Source: Phoenix dactylifera
Taxonomy: Eukaryota > Streptophyta > Magnoliopsida > Arecales > Arecaceae
Length of the DNA stretch: 64,000 nt
Assembly (NCBI RefSeq): GCF_009389715.1
Contig: NC_052404.1
Coordinates: 2,472,738 to 2,536,737, forward strand
Reading direction: 5' to 3'
Part shown: piece by piece, positions 59,227-64,000 of the stretch
How positions within the stretch are numbered: position 1 is the stretch's first letter
How the letters are laid out: the number at the start of each line of letters is the position of its first letter
The notes under the pieces: generated by a model
Seen by the model: only the letters and a program-made list of their open reading frames with translations
Told to the model about the DNA's origin: nothing
Databases searched by the model: none
Made by a program: the position numbers and the translations under genes

Positions 59227-62200
59227 TCAAACACACCGAGGCAGTCTTTGCAACTCTAAGCCTAAATTTAAAGCAGCCTCTGCAACACCATGAATACTGG
59301 AGCTCTTGAGTTTCAAGACAATAGCTTCCATTCGCATGACTGCTGGAATAGATATTGACAGAATCATTGCCTGAGACAGGTATTGTCTACAAGAAAAGGC
59401 AAGACCGTACAGAAGACGCAGCAACTGCAAGACAGAGGAATCATAGTGCAATGATTCCAGAAGACTGCAGATTTTGGGAAGGTTTGTTAAAAGGCCCATT
59501 GTGGCTTCTCTAGGGGATGCCTTGAGTAGCAAAACCACGCACTCTGATGCCAAATCCATAATTTGTGCATCAGAATTCGCAATTAAATCTAGAAACACAC
59601 CAATGTTGCTAGCAAAGTCACTGACATCCTTGATGCAGTGCTGCTGATCAACAGCAATACTCATGTCAAAGGCATTGTTGCCTAAGAGAGCTGGTTCTTT
59701 ACAAAGAGCTATGGCCTTATTGCTACCAATGCCACGTAAAATGAATGCCTTGCAAAGACCCAAGGTGGGTTCAAGAAAATCCTCCATTTCCTTTGCATTC
59801 ACAAACTCAAGAAGATTTCCAATTTTTCTGACCACTCGCAGATGAGATAGAATTTTAGTCTCCATTTCAGGAGCAGATGCTAGAGCCAGACAGAGCTTCA
59901 CATTGTTCACATTTGCATTAGAAAGATCACCAAGCAAGAACTCAAAGCACTGCGATACTGTTTTCAAATGCAGAATATCTGAGACTTTAACATAACTAAA
60001 TTCAATGAGCATGACTAACAGCTTCTGAGCATACATTGGAATGGGATCTTCATCTTCAATCAGTGTTGGGTAAAGAGGAAGAAAGTAGATTCGTGATATT
60101 GACCTCAGATCCTCCACTATATGCTCATGATCAGTTACTGTAGTATCACTGAAGATCACAACCATCACATCAAATAATATTTTCAAACATAAGAATCTGG
60201 CATCTCCATCTTTATTGCCCTTGTACATAATTGCTAGGCTTCGAAGAATTCGACTAGTAAATACCTTAGGATCATCAAGAATAACATAAGGCTCCTCTGT
60301 GACTGATTCAAGCACTCGAAGCAACGTAATTTGGAAATCATCTCTTCCCTGCATTACATTTAAAACATAAGTGAAATTCTGGTGGGCATTTGAAAAATTC
60401 TTGGGATTAGAAGCTCATCATAGCTTTTACTGTAATAGGTGCAGAAAAGATGTGATACAAAAATTAATGATAATAATTTGGAATATTGCCTGACAAAATA
60501 TAGGCTTAAGAAACTGCAAAATCTGCAAGCTTAGTATGATTTGTACCTGAAAAGGTGCCTCTAAAAGTTTGATGATATTTGCCAACTGGAGCAAGACATG
60601 ACTGCTCACCACCTTATGCTTGAAAGAAGAGCTTCCGAGAAGATGAAGAATAACCGGAAATAGATGAGCACTGTTCTTTGTGCTACCACGTCCAGTGAGA
60701 GCAGCAATCGGTCCATGGCGTTTACCTCCCATCATCTGTTGTATGTCTCCAGAAACAGTTTCAAGAATAGATGGTACAGTATTGGCAACTACTTGCACAG
60801 AAGCCAAGACACATTTCTGAATGAACCCGCCCTTCTCCTTCCCCAACCTATCAACCGCAGATAGTACCTTAGCATTGCAAAAGAAATGGGGAAGCCATCT
60901 ACGGCTGTTCTTACATAGAAGTGCCCCAAAGATAAGTGCTTTCCCACGTAAAATTTCACTTCCCTGCTCAATAAGTGATACAAGACCTGGGACCAAGTGC
61001 TTTTCTTCCATTAATGATAGTAGATGACGGCCCATGTTTGTTAACGAATGGCTGCTTAGAATTGACATGTTAAGTAGATTTAAGCTAATCTGCTGCTCAC
61101 GTGGGTTGCCCTTGATGAGCGCAGATGCAGTGTCCTTAAATGACAACCTCTCAAACACTAACTGTATGCACTGTGGGCTGAATCGAGCTAGACGGACTAA
61201 ACAAGATCCAGCAATAAGCCTTGTGCTCTCCTGTTTCCCTGTTGCTTTATATATATAACAGAGATTTCCAATCACATCCTGGCTAACAAAACGTGATGTC
61301 CAGTCCCCTCCTTGACTACATATGTTCTCAATTGTTCTTAAAGCATACAACTGGGCAACATCATCTTCTCCTCTGCGCAAAATTGATGAAACCAAAGTAA
61401 TCACAGAATTTGGGACCTGTTTAAGCAGCCAGTCTATTAGAGGTAGCCAAAATAATCATCATTCATCATACAAGAACTGGAACTGATAGACAGAGAGTAA
61501 TCAAAACCCAAAAGCCTAAAGCCTACTAGACATGCATTCTTATTGTCCAAGATGTGAGCTCACAATTAATCTGCAAAGAAAGCGAGGCCCCTATAGCAAG
61601 CTGTTACTAGATGATGCAGGAAAGTAAAATTTAAAATATATAATCAATTAAATTAAGATCTAAATGACAATCCTCATCTCCCACAAGACTATTGTTGGAT
61701 ACCTCAGAAGTTCCAAAGCAACCATTTTCAATATGCAGATCATGAACCCAAAAAATCATACATCGAAAAGATAAAATATAAACAACAAGTATTCATTATT
61801 GCATGCTTCAGAAAATCTAATTAAAAATCACATAGATCTACAAACTAGACTGGAAATGAAAAAAGGCATTGTCAAAAGATTAGATGACAAGATTAACGAT
61901 AAATTGCCTCAGCATCAGACATTTCTAACCTGCCAACTGGATGTAGACCGGTTGTCCTTCGACGGAGATTCAAGGGTATTGCTATCTTTCGCATTATTAT
62001 CAGCCTGAGTAGATATGTAAAAAAGCAGTTCCCCTAAAGCAGCCATGGAGAACCTCCTTATTTTGTCATGTTTGTCCCTTAAGCCATCTGTTAATACATT
62101 TACAATTCCAGAATTGGCAAGATCAGCTTCAATAAAAGTGGAATGGCGAATCAACAAACCCATCACTGAAGCAATCTGAACACGCAATGCAGGTAACTTT

Positions 62201-64000
62201 GAAAGCCGTAGCATTTTTACAAGCAACGACATCACTGGCCCATTGGTTATGATATTCGCAGCATCAGTGTTTCCGCTTAAAATTTCTAAGTATCTGACGG
62301 CATTCTGTTTCTCTGAAACCTGAGAGCTTCCACTCAAACTATGAATTATGCGAGAGTTAAGTGCATTCATTTGCTCCGGAGGCAACTTAACATAATCTGC
62401 AGCAGGAACAGCTTCAAATGGCAAGGAGGGGATACCATCCAAAGCTTTATCACCTTTTCTACTGGGCATTACAGGTTTGACTGAGAGATCTGATGGATGC
62501 CAAAACACTTCTGATAAATCATTGGATGACCTAGATGCCTCTGAATCAGGGGCACTCCCAGAAGCCACTTTCACACGTTGAGCTTTCCTAAGGTTGGCAC
62601 TGGGTGGGGTAGCAACCACTTCAAGCGGTTCTGAGCATGCATCCTGCTCAACTTTCTTCAGGTCATCAGACCCAACAATAATATTGTCAGGAAGATCATC
62701 CAGCAGTTGACTCATTTTTTGCTCTACCTCTTCAACTCTTTCATCAGCATTTTGAGTTCGCAGTTTCTCTGTAGGTGTACAAGCAGGATTCTCAGATGCA
62801 TCAGATTCATCAGGTGTATCATCTTCAGGATTCTCACTAAAATCTAGTTCCATGTCATTGTTTTCAATTTTCACTTCAGCTTCATTCTCACATGTCTCGG
62901 GCAGCGGTCGCCTGTAGTTTTCCTTCTCATTCTCTCTCTGCAAATTCAACTTAGCCATCCTTGACAGCCTAAGAAGATTTACACCTTTTGCAGCATCGAC
63001 TCTCCGAGAAGCTTTTGTAATTTTTCTGCCACCATGTGCATTCTTGGCTGGTGTCTCGAAAACCCCATTCCCTTTAGTAGAATTTTCGTCATGCTTCAAA
63101 ACTCCATTTGTATTACTTTCACGGCGTTTGGGAGGAGTTCTCTGTTGGGAAGGTCTATCACCGTTTCGCTCTGAGAGGTATGGTTTAGAAGAAAGTTGAA
63201 GCATGTTACTAAAAGCTGGCTGAGAAGGAAGTGGCACTGAAGTGAACTTCGTTCTCCAAAAACTATGCTCACAAAGTTCAGGCCACTGTAACCTTTCAGC
63301 TGGATCTTTTATTAGGAGGCATTTAATAAGATTTTCAAAAGATTTGGAAGGGTTATCAGGGAGGGGTGGTGTAGGATCTGAAATTATAGATTTCACCAAT
63401 TGGGTAAATTCATTTCCTACAAAAGGTGGCCTGCCAGCATAGCATTCATATAAGACACAACCCAGAGCCCAAAAATCAGAAGCATAAGAGTGGACTCCGC
63501 CATCCTGAAACAGCTCAGGAGCCATATAGCATGGTGTTCCTCGCTTTGACTGAGGCAACTGATGGACGCAACATTTAGAAAAAACAAAATAAAGATCATT
63601 TTCAATTCAGAAAATGTTATTTTGCAAAAGTTGTGTATGCAAGAATAGGTGGTTAAACGAAGGAGTTGAGAAACCAACCATGGCAACAGAGCTCTTCTCT
63701 ATGTCACTTAATCGCCTTGCTAATCCAAAATCACAAAGCTGAGAATGAAATATATGAAAGAAATGTATGAATATATTAAAAAATAAGTATCTAACATAGA
63801 ATAATATCATTAGCAAATCAAATTTTAATACCTTCATACGTCCATACTCATCTAGTAAGATGTTTGATGGCTTAACATCACAATAAATGATCCCTTTCGA
63901 ATGCAAGAACCTAAAAAGTATCAAGATTTAAAATGTTATCGCACAACTAAATTTATAAGTAGCAAAACATGTGTGTAGCATTTACTGAAGAGCTTTGACA
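59227..64000 (-). CDS. RUK: RUNKEL, FUSED-like kinase of cytokinesis (N-terminus cut by window edge)
   Basis: Exons in transcript order are 63986-64000 (partial), 63832-63910, 63679-63738, 61930-63558, 60547-61416 and 59227-60348, giving about 1257 residues. The first roughly 100 lie outside the window. The kinase domain shows GIIYCDVKPSNILLDEYG (Tyr-Cys-Asp replaces His-Arg-Asp), LCDFGLARRL, GTPCYMAPELF and SDFWALGCVLYECYAGRPPF. Then come an acidic linker with ENEKENYRRPLPE and DVFWH/EVFWHPSDLSVKPVMPS-type blocks, and a long ARM/HEAT-like region (VQIASVMGLLIRHS, DKHDKIRRFSMAALGELL, ANVNNVKLCLALASAPEME) ending LELQRLPRCV. This matches Arabidopsis RUNKEL/EMB3013 (At5g18700) throughout. RUNKEL is a microtubule-associated protein needed for phragmoplast organisation in cytokinesis. 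All in-window exons are intact. Confidence 0.95.

Overview
This window is nuclear DNA from a flowering plant, most likely a commelinid-type monocot. A palm is my best guess, but the sequence alone does not prove it. The evidence is intron-rich genes of plant-only families (inactive beta-amylase BAM9, plastid acyl carrier protein, VAP27, an AGP25-type arabinogalactan protein, the RUNKEL kinase), a strongly GC-rich exon 2 in BAM9 of the kind seen in commelinids, and long AT-rich spacers packed with plant transposons.

Layout, left to right. 0-1.6 kb: 5' end of a leftward SANT-like gene with a GC-rich minisatellite upstream. 1.6-4 kb: a tRNA-derived SINE with a 12-bp target duplication, a dispersed repeat and a hAT-like MITE. 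4.4-5.9 kb: a two-exon gene for a 68-residue Gly/Pro/Cys-rich CYSTM-like protein. 6.9-10.6 kb: a 5'-truncated LINE and a 1.1-kb PIF/Harbinger-like MITE. 10.8-14.5 kb: BAM9 (3 exons, 524 aa) behind a promoter with five CACGTG G-boxes, with a LINE inserted just after its stop. 18.6-26.2 kb (minus): an eight-exon VAP27 gene (255 aa). 31.7-35.5 kb: a four-exon plastid ACP gene (142 aa). 37-38.4 kb: a LINE tail and an unassigned duplicated segment. 38.8-43.4 kb: a broken NETWORKED-3-like gene whose first intron holds a 2.9-kb element that looks like a solo LTR. 44.4-47.2 kb: a 2.9-kb LINE copy with reverse transcriptase and RNase H. 47.8-48.2 kb: an AGP gene. 50.7-52.0 kb: a hAT-like element with a younger foldback MITE nested in it. 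52.9-55.6 kb: the 3' part of a Ty1/Copia fossil whose LTR carries a striking hairpin array. 59.2-64 kb (minus): RUNKEL, with only its N-terminal end outside the window.

The genes do not form one pathway, but BAM9, the AGP and RUNKEL occur in the same order as Arabidopsis At5g18670, At5g18690 and At5g18700 (from memory). The window therefore looks like an old conserved gene block stretched by transposon insertion. I found no operon-like or CRISPR-like system. The most unusual structures are the hairpin arrays in the Copia LTR and in the nested foldback MITE. Most exon junctions were placed by hand from GT/AG sites, reading phase and remembered protein families, and have not been checked against transcripts.
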